Positions 16,667 through 25,723 of a stretch of DNA of 64,000 nucleotides are shown piece after piece. A model generated the notes under the pieces. That model worked only from the letters and a program-made list of their open reading frames with translations, was not told the origin of the DNA and made no database searches. Every line of letters begins with the position of its first letter. Positions within the stretch are counted from its first letter, which is position 1. A program made the position numbers and the translations under genes. This DNA comes from Streptomyces hawaiiensis (lineage in GTDB: Bacteria > Actinomycetota > Actinomycetes > Streptomycetales > Streptomycetaceae): the NCBI RefSeq assembly GCF_004803895.1, contig NZ_CP021978.1, forward strand, positions 1,116,001 to 1,180,000, read 5' to 3'.

Positions 16667-17261
16667 GTGAGGACGGTCTCCAGGAGGCGGTACGCGGTGC
16701 CCTTGTTCTGGCGGATCTTCCAGCTGAACGCCCTCGTGCTCATCGCGGCCACGGCACTGCTGCCGGGCCCGGTGACCGTGTCCACGCCGGTTCTGCTCAC
16801 CGAGGCCGCGGTGCTCACGGCGGGACTCGCCGCGCACGCCCTGCTGCCGCGGGCCGGTCCCGCCCCGCTCCAGGGGGCGAGACGGGCCATGGCGACGATC
16901 GGCCTGCCGCGTCCGGCGGTCGGTGGGCAGCCCGAGGTCGCCGAGCTGATCACGGCCGTGCCGGGCCACCATGCGGAGCGAGCCGTTCCTGTGTCCCGGG
17001 GCCGTCGACGCGCTGATCCGCGACCACCTCGGCCGTGTCCGTGAGGGCCACGCACCGTCCTCCCGGGCCATCACCGGCCGCGAGGAGGAGATCCTCAAGC
17101 TCGTCGCCGATGGCCACACCGCGCAGCAGATCGCCGGCCTGCTGGTCATCAGCCCCAGGACGATGGGGCGGCCCCGCGCCAAGCTGCTCCAGAAGCTCGG
17201 CCTGAAGGACCGTCTGGAACTGACCCGCTACGCCATCCGTGTCGGCCTGATCGAGCCCTGA
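16667..17261 (+). pseudogene. relic of a NarL-type two-component system: kinase N-terminus joined to response-regulator C-terminus
   Basis: From GTG 16667 one frame gives the membrane N-terminus of a sensor kinase: RRRYAVPLFWRIF, two hydrophobic segments, then RRAMATIGLPRP and EVAELI, which resembles the start of a HAMP region. Prolines interrupt the helices (ALLPGP, ALLPRAGP). The frame then loses meaning near 16955. From 16971 another frame gives the C-terminal LuxR helix-turn-helix of a response regulator: ITGREEEILKLVADGHTAQQIAG, ending LELTRYAIRVGLIEP at 17261. The helix normally reading KTVERHR is RTMGRPR here. The kinase core and the receiver domain are gone, so this is best read as a large deletion fusing two adjacent genes, followed by decay. 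A short LuxR-type protein of 96 residues from 16971 could still be made but its recognition helix is altered. Confidence 0.7.
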
Positions 17262-17285
17262 GCGCGTCCGCGACCGGCCCGCCCG

Positions 17286-18545
17286 CTAGCGCTCGGCCTC
17301 GGCGTGCCGGGGAGCGGAGGGCGAGCCGGCGCCCTCGGGCTCGTTGTCGTACGCCGGGGCCGTGGGGCGGGGCAGGAGGTCCTGCCCCGCCCGGAGCGCG
17401 CGGGCGAGCAGGGGGGCGTGTCCGGCGGCGATGGGGCCGAGGACCGCGAGGACGAGGACGTACCCGGCGATGAACGGGGCGAGCCGGGCGTCGAGTCCGG
17501 CGCCGGCGGCCATGGCGGCCAGGATCAGCGCGAACTCCCCGCGGGCCACGAGGGTCGTGGCGATCTCGGCGGCGGTCTCGATGCCGTAGCGGTACACACG
17601 GGCGACGAGGAGACCCGCGAGGACGTTCATGACGAGGGTCAGTGCGGCCGCCGCGGCGACCGGTCCGGCGACGGAGACGACGTCGCCGGGGTCGATGGAG
17701 AGTCCGAAGGCGAAGAAGAAGATGGCCGCGAAGGCGTCGCGCAGCGGATGCACCAGTTCCCGTATGCGCGGGCCGGAGGGGGTGCCCGCCAGGATCAGGC
17801 CGACCATGAACGCGCCGATGGCGTCGGCGACTCCGAGGACCTCGGCGACTCCCGCCACCAGGACGGCCGCGCCGAGGAAGCTGATGACGAGCAGTTCGTT
17901 GTCGCGGGTCGCGATGAGCCGCCCGACGAGTTTCGTGCCGTAGCGGGCCGCGGCGGCCAGCAGCAGCAGGAAGCCGAAGGCCTTGGCGCCCTGCAGGACC
18001 ATGTCGCCGACGCCCTGGGCGCCGCTGATGACCGGCTGGAGGGCGGCCAGGTACAGGGCGAGGAAGATGTCCTCGACCACGATGACGCCCAGGATGAGGC
18101 GGGTCTCCGGGCGGCCGATGCGGCCCAGGTCGATGAGGATCTTGGTGACGATGGCGGACGAGGAGATCCCGAGGACACCGGCGAGGACCAGCGCCTCCCG
18201 GACGCCCCAGCCCAGGGCGAAGCCGAATCCCAGCCCCGCGCCGACGTTGAGCAGCAGGTAGATCCCGCCCGCCGTCAGCAGGCGCCGGCCACCGCTCTTG
18301 AGGTCGTCGAGATGGAACTCCAGGCCCAGGTAGAACAGCAGCAGCACGAGCCCGAGCGCGGAGAGCATCTCGAAGTCGTGTGCGTCCTGGACGATGACGA
18401 GGCCCGGGGTGTGGGGGCCGAGCAGGATGCCCGCGAGCATGAACAGCGGGATCGTCGGGAGTCCGATCCTGCCGCCGAGGCGGGCGAGGAAGGCGGCGGC
18501 CAGGAAGGCTCCGCCCATGGCGAGAAGGCTGTCAGCGTGTCCCAC
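17286..18545 (-). CDS. CPA2 family cation:proton antiporter (KefB/Nha-type)
   Basis: This 419-residue protein has about 12 transmembrane helices. Family signatures include LLFYLGLEFHLDDL, GISSSAIVTKIL and GVIVVEDIFLALYL, with the conserved acidic residues of the CPA2 ion path. There is no C-terminal RCK/TrkA-N domain; related Streptomyces genes often have a separate KhtT-type regulatory subunit upstream, which I do not find in the 276 bases before this gene. GTG 18545 is preceded by GGTGG. It probably exchanges K+ or Na+ for H+ at the cytoplasmic membrane. Confidence 0.9.
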   Translation of the reverse strand: MGHADSLLAMGGAFLAAAFLARLGGRIGLPTIPLFMLAGILLGPHTPGLVIVQDAHDFEMLSALGLVLLLFYLGLEFHLDDLKSGGRRLLTAGGIYLLLNVGAGLGFGFALGWGVREALVLAGVLGISSSAIVTKILIDLGRIGRPETRLILGVIVVEDIFLALYLAALQPVISGAQGVGDMVLQGAKAFGFLLLLAAAARYGTKLVGRLIATRDNELLVISFLGAAVLVAGVAEVLGVADAIGAFMVGLILAGTPSGPRIRELVHPLRDAFAAIFFFAFGLSIDPGDVVSVAGPVAAAAALTLVMNVLAGLLVARVYRYGIETAAEIATTLVARGEFALILAAMAAGAGLDARLAPFIAGYVLVLAVLGPIAAGHAPLLARALRAGQDLLPRPTAPAYDNEPEGAGSPSAPRHAEAER

Positions 18546-18821
18546 GGATCACCACCTTCGTGGACGCGCAGGCGGATCGTTTCACCGATCGGGGATGGAT
18601 AGGGGCTCCTCCTTCAAGGGGCTTGACGGCAGCGTCGTGCGCCTCTCGGCAGCGCGGCAGGGGCCGTGCGGTCGGTGCGCGTCCCGGGGCCGCGGCCATG
18701 ACGATAGGCGCGGCGGCCCGGGCGGTGCCGCAAGCCTCACACGGGCCCCGGACCCGTGACCATCGGTGCCGGCACCCACATCCGGGCGGGTGCGACACCC
18801 ATCCTCGACGAGGCGCCCCCG

Positions 18822-20285
18822 TCAGACCTGCCGGTGCTCGATGCCCAGGAGGCTCGCCGCCGCCCGGAAGTCGGCGCCGTGGTGACCGACCGCGAGGGAC
18901 CAGTGGTGGCCGACACCCGTGGCGCTCCAGGCGTCGACCCACTCACCGGGGTCGCGGCCGAAGTCGACGCGGCTGGTGGTGTTGCCGATCTCCAGCAGCG
19001 GTCCGGGTACGACGGTGCCCTCGGAGGTGACGAAGGACAGGCCGCCGTCGGCGTCCTGGCCGAGGCCGAGCAGGGTGACGGGCCCCTGCCGGACGTCGAA
19101 CTCCACGCTGACGCCCCAGCCGCGTTTGCCGTGGTAGACGCCGAGGCCGCGCAACAGCGGATCGCGGGCGCCGACGGCGAGGTGGGCGGGGCCGTCGTGG
19201 CCCATCTCCACCACGCCGTCCTCGAAGTTGAGGGCCTGGATCTCGGTGAAGGAGCCTGCGGCGCCGGCGCTCTGGGTCGCGAGCTGGGCGACGGACGTGC
19301 GCAGTTCGTACTCGCCGGCCGCGGGCACGCCCCGGGCGGTCAGCAGGGAGGCGCCGAGGATCATGCCGGCGCCGAGCCGCTCGTGCAGTTCACCGTCGAG
19401 GCCGCGGTGGTAGTAGGCGAGGCTGTCGAGTCCGAAGTCGGCGACCAGCCGGTCCAGGGCGACGGACACCGTCGCGCCCCAGGCGAAGTCCTCCTCCACC
19501 ACGCTCTCGTCGAGGGTGAAGATCTGCCGGGCCAGGGCCATCCGCTCCCGGGTCTCCGCCTCGGTCACCCGCTCCACTCGGTGCCGCAGGTCGTCGAACT
19601 CCAGGACCTCCACATGCGAGCCGAACGTCGTGGCCAGCAGCGTCGGATCGGTCTGCACATCGAGCATGCCGGGATACACGTGCCCCATGAGGCCGTGCCG
19701 GGCGTGCCGGAGCGCGGCGCGGATGTGCGCGGCCCGGATCCACTGCTCGATGCGCCGCCAGGCGGACTCCTGGCGCAGCCAGCCCGACACCGACCGGAAG
19801 GGGATGCCTGCGCGCCGGAAGACGTTGCCCACCTCGGGGACGGGGCACTGCCCGCAGTAGGCCAGCCAGGCCCCGGTGTCGAAGGAGGCGTGGTCCATCT
19901 TCTCGGACGGCTGGAGGTCGATGACCAGGACCGGCGTGTGCGAGCGCTGCGCGATCGGCAGCACCATCGACGAGGTGAGGTACGTCGTCAGGAACAGCAC
20001 GATCAGATCGCAGTCGGCCCGCCGCAGCTCCTCGGCGGCGCGGGCGCCCTCCCGGGCGTCGGAGACGAACCCGGCGTCGGTCACCTCCGCGTCCATCTCC
20101 CGCAGACGCGCGGCGACATGGGCGGCCGACTCCTCCAGCCGCGGGAGGAGGCCGGGGAACTGCGGCCAGTACGTGCCGAGTCCGCCGGCGACCAGTCCGA
20201 TCCGGGTGCGGCGCCGGGTGACCGGCGGGAGCAGGTCGTGCAGGGCGGCGGTCCGTCCGGCCGCGCGGTCCGCGGTCGTTGCCAT
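18822..20285 (-). CDS. L-arabinose/L-fucose isomerase family protein
   Basis: ATG 20285 gives 487 residues. The N-terminal region (RIGLVAGGLGTYWPQFPGL, then DCDLIVLFLTTYLTSSMVLP) and the central LEFDDLRHRVERV and GHVYPGMLDVQTDP match the arabinose/fucose isomerase fold, in which Glu, Glu and His residues bind Mn2+. The start lies 2 bp after the stop of the upstream MFS gene, so the two are translationally linked. It should convert an aldose to a ketose inside the cell after uptake. The GH106-type enzyme divergent from this operon suggests an L-sugar (rhamnose, fucose or arabinose), but the substrate is inferred. Confidence 0.75.
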   Translation of the reverse strand: MATTADRAAGRTAALHDLLPPVTRRRTRIGLVAGGLGTYWPQFPGLLPRLEESAAHVAARLREMDAEVTDAGFVSDAREGARAAEELRRADCDLIVLFLTTYLTSSMVLPIAQRSHTPVLVIDLQPSEKMDHASFDTGAWLAYCGQCPVPEVGNVFRRAGIPFRSVSGWLRQESAWRRIEQWIRAAHIRAALRHARHGLMGHVYPGMLDVQTDPTLLATTFGSHVEVLEFDDLRHRVERVTEAETRERMALARQIFTLDESVVEEDFAWGATVSVALDRLVADFGLDSLAYYHRGLDGELHERLGAGMILGASLLTARGVPAAGEYELRTSVAQLATQSAGAAGSFTEIQALNFEDGVVEMGHDGPAHLAVGARDPLLRGLGVYHGKRGWGVSVEFDVRQGPVTLLGLGQDADGGLSFVTSEGTVVPGPLLEIGNTTSRVDFGRDPGEWVDAWSATGVGHHWSLAVGHHGADFRAAASLLGIEHRQV

Positions 20286-20287
20286 GG

Positions 20288-21577
20288 TCAGTGCTCCTTG
20301 TCGGAAGGGCCGGCGGGCGAGGTGCTGGGGACGCGCAGGTGCGCATCCGCTCCGTCCCGCACGGCGCTCGCGGCACGCGGGACCAGGACGCGGATGATGA
20401 ACACGCCCGCGAACGCCGCCGCCGTCATGCAGGCGGTGATCGTCCAGAGCAGGACGGACGGGCTGTGGTCGGCGAGGGCCGGGGTGAAGAACGCGGCGAC
20501 CGCGAAGACGCCCCGGGACAGGGCGTAGGTGAGACCCTGGGTGGTGCCGCGGGTGTCCGCGGGCAGCGTGAGCTGCGACCACACCTTGTAGTTGGCCTCT
20601 CCGGCGAAGGGGTTGGAGAGCTGGTAGAGCACGAAGAAGACGAGCATGCCGGCGAGTGCGCCCGCGGTCAGGGACGCGATGACGAAGGCGAGGATCTGCA
20701 CCACCGCGGCCACGTGGAACAGCCGGTCCCGCCAGGGGCTGTCGGCGACCCGCACGAAGGCGAACGTCAGCAGCACCCCGATCGGGATGAAGGCCAGGTT
20801 GATCCCGGTGGCCAGGCTCTGCGAGGCGTCGCTGACGGTGACGAGCAGATAGGTGCCGAACTGACCGAAGGTGTTGGCCCCGAGGCCCCAGGTCACGTAG
20901 AAGACGAACGTCGCGGCCATCGGCAGCAGGGCCGCTCGCGTCCATACGCTGTTCAGGGAGATCGCTTCCGGGGCGGTTGCGGTATCCGTCCGCGGCGGCT
21001 CGGACAGTTTCAGCCGGGACCGGAGGGCCCAGGTGACGAGTGCCGCGACGGCCAGTTGCCCGGTGATCAGCCGGGCCCCGGTCATGCCCGTGGTGGACAG
21101 GACGAAGCCGAGGAAGATGGCGACGGCGATGCCCAGCATCCACATGACCTGTGTGAACGCCACCAATCTGCCCCGGGCCCAGGGGGGCGCCGCGTCCGAG
21201 ACCACGGCGAGGGACGTCGGCAGGTCGGCGCCGGCCGCGAGCCCGGCGATCAGGACGCCGATCAGCAGGGTGATGTCGTCCGGCGCGAGCGTGATGACGA
21301 GTGCGCCGATCGCGAAGCAGAAGATGTCCCAGTTGTAGACGCGGCGGCGGCCGAAGAGGTCGGCGAGCCGTCCGCCGACGAGGGATCCCACGGCGATGCA
21401 GCCGGTGACGATCGCGCTGATCGCTCCGGCCATCCACACGCCCATGTCGTAACTGTCGCGGTAGATGGCCAGGTTGACGGAGATGCTCACGATCAGCCCG
21501 GCGTCGAGATAGGAGGCCATGCCCGACAGGGCGGCGGCTTTCCAGAGCGGTGTGGGGATGGGGCGGGTACCGGCCAT
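20288..21577 (-). CDS. MFS sugar (or metabolite) transporter
   Basis: This 429-residue protein has about 12 transmembrane helices. It shows the MFS loop-2 motif GSLVGGRLADLFGRRRVYNWD and the second-half PWRDRLFHV-type loop. The sequence resembles the metabolite/sugar:H+ symporter group. It is the first gene of the two-gene operon with the isomerase. A readable promoter (TTGTTG-17-TATATT) 54-82 bp upstream has an AACGTT operator in its spacer. The likely regulator is the LacI protein encoded at 25720-26739. Confidence 0.88.
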   Translation of the reverse strand: MAGTRPIPTPLWKAAALSGMASYLDAGLIVSISVNLAIYRDSYDMGVWMAGAISAIVTGCIAVGSLVGGRLADLFGRRRVYNWDIFCFAIGALVITLAPDDITLLIGVLIAGLAAGADLPTSLAVVSDAAPPWARGRLVAFTQVMWMLGIAVAIFLGFVLSTTGMTGARLITGQLAVAALVTWALRSRLKLSEPPRTDTATAPEAISLNSVWTRAALLPMAATFVFYVTWGLGANTFGQFGTYLLVTVSDASQSLATGINLAFIPIGVLLTFAFVRVADSPWRDRLFHVAAVVQILAFVIASLTAGALAGMLVFFVLYQLSNPFAGEANYKVWSQLTLPADTRGTTQGLTYALSRGVFAVAAFFTPALADHSPSVLLWTITACMTAAAFAGVFIIRVLVPRAASAVRDGADAHLRVPSTSPAGPSDKEH

Positions 21578-21630
21578 GATGCGACTCCGTCGTCTGGTGA
21601 CATCGCGGTTCCGGGGGCCTGGTCGCAGCG

Positions 21631-21659
21631 AATATAGGGCGAGAAAAACGTTGCAACAA
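21631..21659 (-). promoter_or_regulatory. promoter of the MFS-isomerase operon
   Basis: On the minus strand TTGTTG (21659-21654) and TATATT (21636-21631) are 17 bp apart, close to the standard housekeeping consensus. The LacI-type operator occupies the spacer, so binding would exclude RNA polymerase. Confidence 0.65.
21641..21654. promoter_or_regulatory. LacI-type operator A (AACGTT core)
   Basis: GAGAAAAACGTTGC; its first 12 bases are identical to the minus strand of the site at 26819-26830. It lies inside the promoter spacer of the MFS-isomerase operon. Confidence 0.7.
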
Positions 21660-21692
21660 GGTGTCGCGCGCGTATGGGTGACGTGACGTCGG

Positions 21693-21710
21693 CCCCCCGG
21701 CTCCGGGGGG
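21693..21710. other. perfect GC hairpin in a divergent promoter region
   Basis: CCCCCCGG, a 2-base loop and CCGGGGGG form an 8-bp perfect stem between two divergent genes. It is not placed as a terminator for either gene. Confidence 0.5.
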
Positions 21711-21752
21711 AGATGTGGCGTGGCCGCTCCAGCTCGCCTACGGTGAAGAGGG

Positions 21753-21769
21753 CCTAAAAACGTTTTAGG
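21753..21769. promoter_or_regulatory. LacI-type operator B upstream of the GH106-like gene
   Basis: CCTAAAAACGTTTTAGG, with 7-bp perfect arms around ACG. It lies just downstream of a possible -10 (TACGGT, 21739-21744) and abuts the ribosome site, so it would act as a block near the transcript start. Confidence 0.75.
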
Positions 21770-21784
21770 GGAAGGACCGTGTCC

Positions 21785-24700
21785 GTGATCTCCCCAGAGC
21801 TCCGGCGACTGTTCGACGACCCGCCCCGCGACTTCGGCCCCACTCCCCTGTGGTGGTGGTCGGGTGCGAAGGTCACCCGTGAGCGACTCGCCTGGCAGTT
21901 ACGGGCGTTCGCGAAGGGCGGGGTCCACAACCTCGTCGTCATCAATCTGGCCCCGGCCGGCCCGGCGTTCGGGGCCCGGGCCGACGATCCGGCGTGGTTC
22001 GGCGAGGAGTGGTGGGCGCGCTTCACCGACGCCTGCGAGATCGCGGCGGAACTGGGCACACGGCTGTGGTTCTACGACCAGATCGGGTTCTCCGGGGCCA
22101 ATGTGCAGGGCGGTGTGACACGGCGTCACCCGGAGGCGGCCGGACTCGCGCTGCGCTGCCGTGACGTGCGCGTCCGGCGGGGCGCCGTCGCCCTGACGGA
22201 AGCCGGGACGCCGCTGGCCGCGTACTCCCGGCAGGGCCGGCGGCTCGACCTCGCCTCGAGCGGGCACATCGCCGCCCCCGACGGAACCGAGGTGCGGCTC
22301 GTCACCACCGTCCCCACCGCGTTCGACTACCTGGACCCGCACGCCGTGGGCCTGCTGATGGACACGGTCCACCACGCGTACGACCGCCGCGTACCGCAGT
22401 ACCTGGGCACCGTCATCGCGGGCAGCTTCCAGGACGAACTGCCCGGCACCAACGCCTGGAGCCACCGGTTCGCCGACGAGTTCCGCGCCCGACGCGGCTA
22501 TGACCTGCTCGACCACCTGCCGGCCCTGTTCGGCACGGACGCGGGCGTGCCGGAGGGGAAGATCCGCGCCGACTACTACGGGGTCCGCGCGGAGCTGACC
22601 GAGGAGGCCCTGTTCCGGCCGCTCGCCGCCTGGCACCGCGAGCGCGGTCTGCTGCTGGGCAGCGACCAGAGCCACCCCGCCCGCGCCGGCTACCCGGCCC
22701 AGTCCACACAGATCTACACCGACTACTTCCGCACCCACCGCTGGTACGGCGCCGCCGGCAGCGACCACCACGGCGACGCCAAGGTGCACTCCTCCATGGC
22801 CCACCTCTACGGCCACGAGCGTGTCTGGATCGAGGCGTTCCACTCCTCCGGCTGGGGCGGCACCCTGGAGGACACCTACGCCTGGCTGCTGCCGTTCCTG
22901 CGCAGCGGCGCCAACCTCTACAACCCGCACGCCACTTACTTCGGCACAGCGGGCGGCTGGTTCGAGTGGGCACCGCCGTCCACCGACTGGCGCCAGCCCT
23001 ACTGGAAGCAGTACCCGGCGTTCTCCCGGGCCGTGGCGCGGATCTGCTCGATCATGTCGTGGGGCGGTTACGCGGCCGAGGTGGCGGTGCTGCACCCCAC
23101 CGCCACGATGCAGGCGCTCGTCCCGCTGGACGCGCCGGTCCGGCACTTCGGCGACGGCCGGCTGGGCGACGGCCACGCCCGGGCCGACGAGACACAGCGT
23201 CACTACCTGGACCTGTGCGGCACGAACAACTGGCTCGGCCCGCACGCCGGTGCCCTGGACCGGCGCGGGATCTCCTTCGACGTCGTCGACGACGACTCGG
23301 TACAGCGCGCCGAGGCCGCCGACGGCGCCCTGCGGATCAGGGACCTGGCGTACCGCGCGGTGCTGTTGCCCTCGGCGGGCGTGCTGGAGGAGGGGACGGC
23401 GCGCCGGCTGGCCGAACTGCTCGACGCGGGAGGGCGGGTGGTGGTCGTGGGCCGTCCGCCCGGGTCGGCGGCGGGCCGGTCCGGTGACGACGCGGTCGTG
23501 GCGGCCCTGCTCGCCCATCCCCGGCTGGAGCGGGTGTGCGACCCCCAGGCCGCCGCCGAGGCGGTGGCCGACGCGGCCGGGCACGCGACGGGCGAGGTAC
23601 CGTTGCTCGTCCGGCGGAGGGGGAACGAGGCAGTGGCACTGGTCACGGCCGCCTTCCCGGAGATCGGCGCGCATCCGCTGCGACCCGGCTCCGCGCCCGG
23701 GCCCGTCCGCGCCTCGTCCGTCACGGTCCGGGCGGGCGTCGCGGAGGCCGAGGTCTGGAACCCGGCGACCGGCTCCCGCAGCCCGGCCCGCGTCACGGTC
23801 GCCGGCGACGGTGCCCTCTCGACCATCGAGGTGCCGCTGGACGGCGCCCCGGCGGCCCTGGTCGTCTGGCGTGAGGGCCGTCCCGCGCCGACGCCCTCCG
23901 CGGGCGGCACGTCTGTCCGGCTGCTCGACGTCTCGGCCGGCTGGCACGGCCGGCTGGTCCCCACGATGGACAACACCTGGGGCGATCTGGCGCTGCCCCC
24001 GGGAGCGTCCGTGCAGGAGCCGCAGATCTGGGCCATGGAGTGGACCGAGGGGGCGGTGTGGCAACGGACCCGGGTCACCTACGGCAACCGGGTCCGGATC
24101 CTGCCCCCGGTGCCGCTCGACCGGGCCCCCGAGCCGCTGGACGCGGCGTGCGCCGAGCGGGTCCTGTCCGGTGAACTTCCCCTCGTACCGCCGGACTCGG
24201 GCTGGGAGAGCGGGGTCTACTCGTCGAGCCGTGGCATCCCCGGCCAGGGCGGGCTGCTGGGCACCAAGGGGCTGGTGAACGAGGAGTTCGTACGCGTCCC
24301 CGTGCCGGTCGGCTCAACGGCCGCCCGGGTCCGGGCGATCGTGGAGACCGGCCGTCGGGGGCCCGCCGAGCTGCACGTCGGCGCGGAGTCGGTCAAGCGG
24401 GTGTGGTGGAACGGGGAACCGCTGGGCCCGTGCGGCGGCTACCTGGCTTCCGCCCCGGTCACGGTGGTCCGCGACCGCAACGTGCTCGAGTACGAGCTGT
24501 CGGACGCCCAGGACCGGCCCTCAACGATCTCGGCCGCCGCCGGCACGCCGCTCGGGAGTTTCTTCTGCCTCTCCGAGCCGGGCGGGCTGGGGCCGCGCCC
24601 GCGGTTCATGCGCCCGCCCGACGGGGTCCGGCCCGACGGCCGGGTCGCCTACCGCGCACGGCTCCGGGCCCCGGCCGGCGATGCGCGGGCGGTGCTCGTC

Positions 24701-25723
24701 GTGGGAGCCGCCTCGGCGGTGACGGTGCTGCTCGACGGGGACGTGGTGGCGCGGCAGGAGAAGGTGGAGTACTACGAGGCGGACTGGGGCGCGGTGCCGA
24801 TGTTCTTCCGTCACGAGCCGGAGCTCGGGGCGGGTGAGCACACGCTGGAGGTCGTGGCCGACAGCGCCGATGTCCGGGACGCTGTGTTCGTCGACCTGGT
24901 GGCGCGTTCGGGGTCCGAGGTGACGGCCCTGGTCAGCGGCGCCGGCTGGGAGGCCGAGACGGGCGCGTGGCGGGGCCTGACCGTCGAGGACGCGCGCAGG
25001 CGGGGCGAGTTGCGGCACTGCCACGCCGCCGTACGGCCGCACCCGCTGCCGGACACCGCGTGGCTGGGCGGCCCTCCGGTGCTCGGCGGTGCCGTATGGC
25101 CGTCGCGCTCCACCGATGACGTCCAGGCGTCGCCGCAGCGTTTCCGGTTCGTCGTTCCGCCGGGAACGGTGTCGCTGGAGCTGCCGTTGGCGCTGCCGGC
25201 ACGGGTGCGGGTCGGGGACGGGGAGGAACTGGCTTTGGAGGGTGACCGTCTGACGCTCCATGAGCCGCTGTCGGTGCCTGCCCCGGTCGAGGTGGTCACC
25301 GAGCCCACGGCCGTCCTGCGGGGCGGCTCCGCCTGGCGCGGGCCGGTTTTGGTGCGGACCGTGCCGGCGCCGCTGGCCCTGGGCGACTGGCGCGAGCAGG
25401 GGCTGGGCGGTTGGAGCGGGGGCGTGACGTATGCGCGGGCGGTGGAGGTGCCGCCCGGGCCCGATCCCGTGCTGGATCTGGGGCGGGTCCGGGGCAGCGT
25501 GGAGGTGTCGGTCGACGGGGAGTTCGCCGGTGAGGCGTTCTGCGCGCCGTACCGCTTCCCGCTGCGCGCTACCGCGGGGCGGACCGTCCGGCTGGAGGTG
25601 ACGGTCCGGGGGACTCTGGCGCCGTACCTCGCGGAGGCCACGCCCACCGCCTGGGCGTTCCCGTCCCAGCTGCCGTCGGGGCTGTGGGGGCCGGTGACGC
25701 TGCGGATCCCGACGGAGGGTTAG
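21785..25723 (+). CDS. GH106-type alpha-L-rhamnosidase-like glycoside hydrolase
   Basis: This protein of about 1312 residues has no signal peptide and should be cytoplasmic. The N-terminal TPLWWWSGAKVTRERL and WFYDQIGFSGANVQGG correspond to the GH106 barrel start. The C-terminal half contains beta-sandwich modules (for example AELHVGAESVKRVWWNG). I chose GTG 21785 because AAGGA at 21772-21776 is 8 nt upstream; GTG 21779 is only 2 nt from it. Codon 39 (21899-21901) is TTA, the rare Leu codon read by the bldA tRNA, so translation may be tied to development. The gene ends overlapping the convergent LacI gene by 4 bp. Rhamnosidase activity is inferred from family resemblance. Confidence 0.78.
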   Translation: MISPELRRLFDDPPRDFGPTPLWWWSGAKVTRERLAWQLRAFAKGGVHNLVVINLAPAGPAFGARADDPAWFGEEWWARFTDACEIAAELGTRLWFYDQIGFSGANVQGGVTRRHPEAAGLALRCRDVRVRRGAVALTEAGTPLAAYSRQGRRLDLASSGHIAAPDGTEVRLVTTVPTAFDYLDPHAVGLLMDTVHHAYDRRVPQYLGTVIAGSFQDELPGTNAWSHRFADEFRARRGYDLLDHLPALFGTDAGVPEGKIRADYYGVRAELTEEALFRPLAAWHRERGLLLGSDQSHPARAGYPAQSTQIYTDYFRTHRWYGAAGSDHHGDAKVHSSMAHLYGHERVWIEAFHSSGWGGTLEDTYAWLLPFLRSGANLYNPHATYFGTAGGWFEWAPPSTDWRQPYWKQYPAFSRAVARICSIMSWGGYAAEVAVLHPTATMQALVPLDAPVRHFGDGRLGDGHARADETQRHYLDLCGTNNWLGPHAGALDRRGISFDVVDDDSVQRAEAADGALRIRDLAYRAVLLPSAGVLEEGTARRLAELLDAGGRVVVVGRPPGSAAGRSGDDAVVAALLAHPRLERVCDPQAAAEAVADAAGHATGEVPLLVRRRGNEAVALVTAAFPEIGAHPLRPGSAPGPVRASSVTVRAGVAEAEVWNPATGSRSPARVTVAGDGALSTIEVPLDGAPAALVVWREGRPAPTPSAGGTSVRLLDVSAGWHGRLVPTMDNTWGDLALPPGASVQEPQIWAMEWTEGAVWQRTRVTYGNRVRILPPVPLDRAPEPLDAACAERVLSGELPLVPPDSGWESGVYSSSRGIPGQGGLLGTKGLVNEEFVRVPVPVGSTAARVRAIVETGRRGPAELHVGAESVKRVWWNGEPLGPCGGYLASAPVTVVRDRNVLEYELSDAQDRPSTISAAAGTPLGSFFCLSEPGGLGPRPRFMRPPDGVRPDGRVAYRARLRAPAGDARAVLVVGAASAVTVLLDGDVVARQEKVEYYEADWGAVPMFFRHEPELGAGEHTLEVVADSADVRDAVFVDLVARSGSEVTALVSGAGWEAETGAWRGLTVEDARRRGELRHCHAAVRPHPLPDTAWLGGPPVLGGAVWPSRSTDDVQASPQRFRFVVPPGTVSLELPLALPARVRVGDGEELALEGDRLTLHEPLSVPAPVEVVTEPTAVLRGGSAWRGPVLVRTVPAPLALGDWREQGLGGWSGGVTYARAVEVPPGPDPVLDLGRVRGSVEVSVDGEFAGEAFCAPYRFPLRATAGRTVRLEVTVRGTLAPYLAEATPTAWAFPSQLPSGLWGPVTLRIPTEG

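Noticed and set aside
14366-17044. 892-codon plus-strand open frame
   Set aside because: It runs antisense to the sortase, repeat protein and DUF3040 genes. Only its last part, after 16667, has protein character (kinase relic).
16971-17261. Stand-alone small LuxR-type regulator gene
   Set aside because: It starts inside what should be a response regulator, is preceded by a broken kinase and has an altered recognition helix; a pseudogene is the simpler reading.
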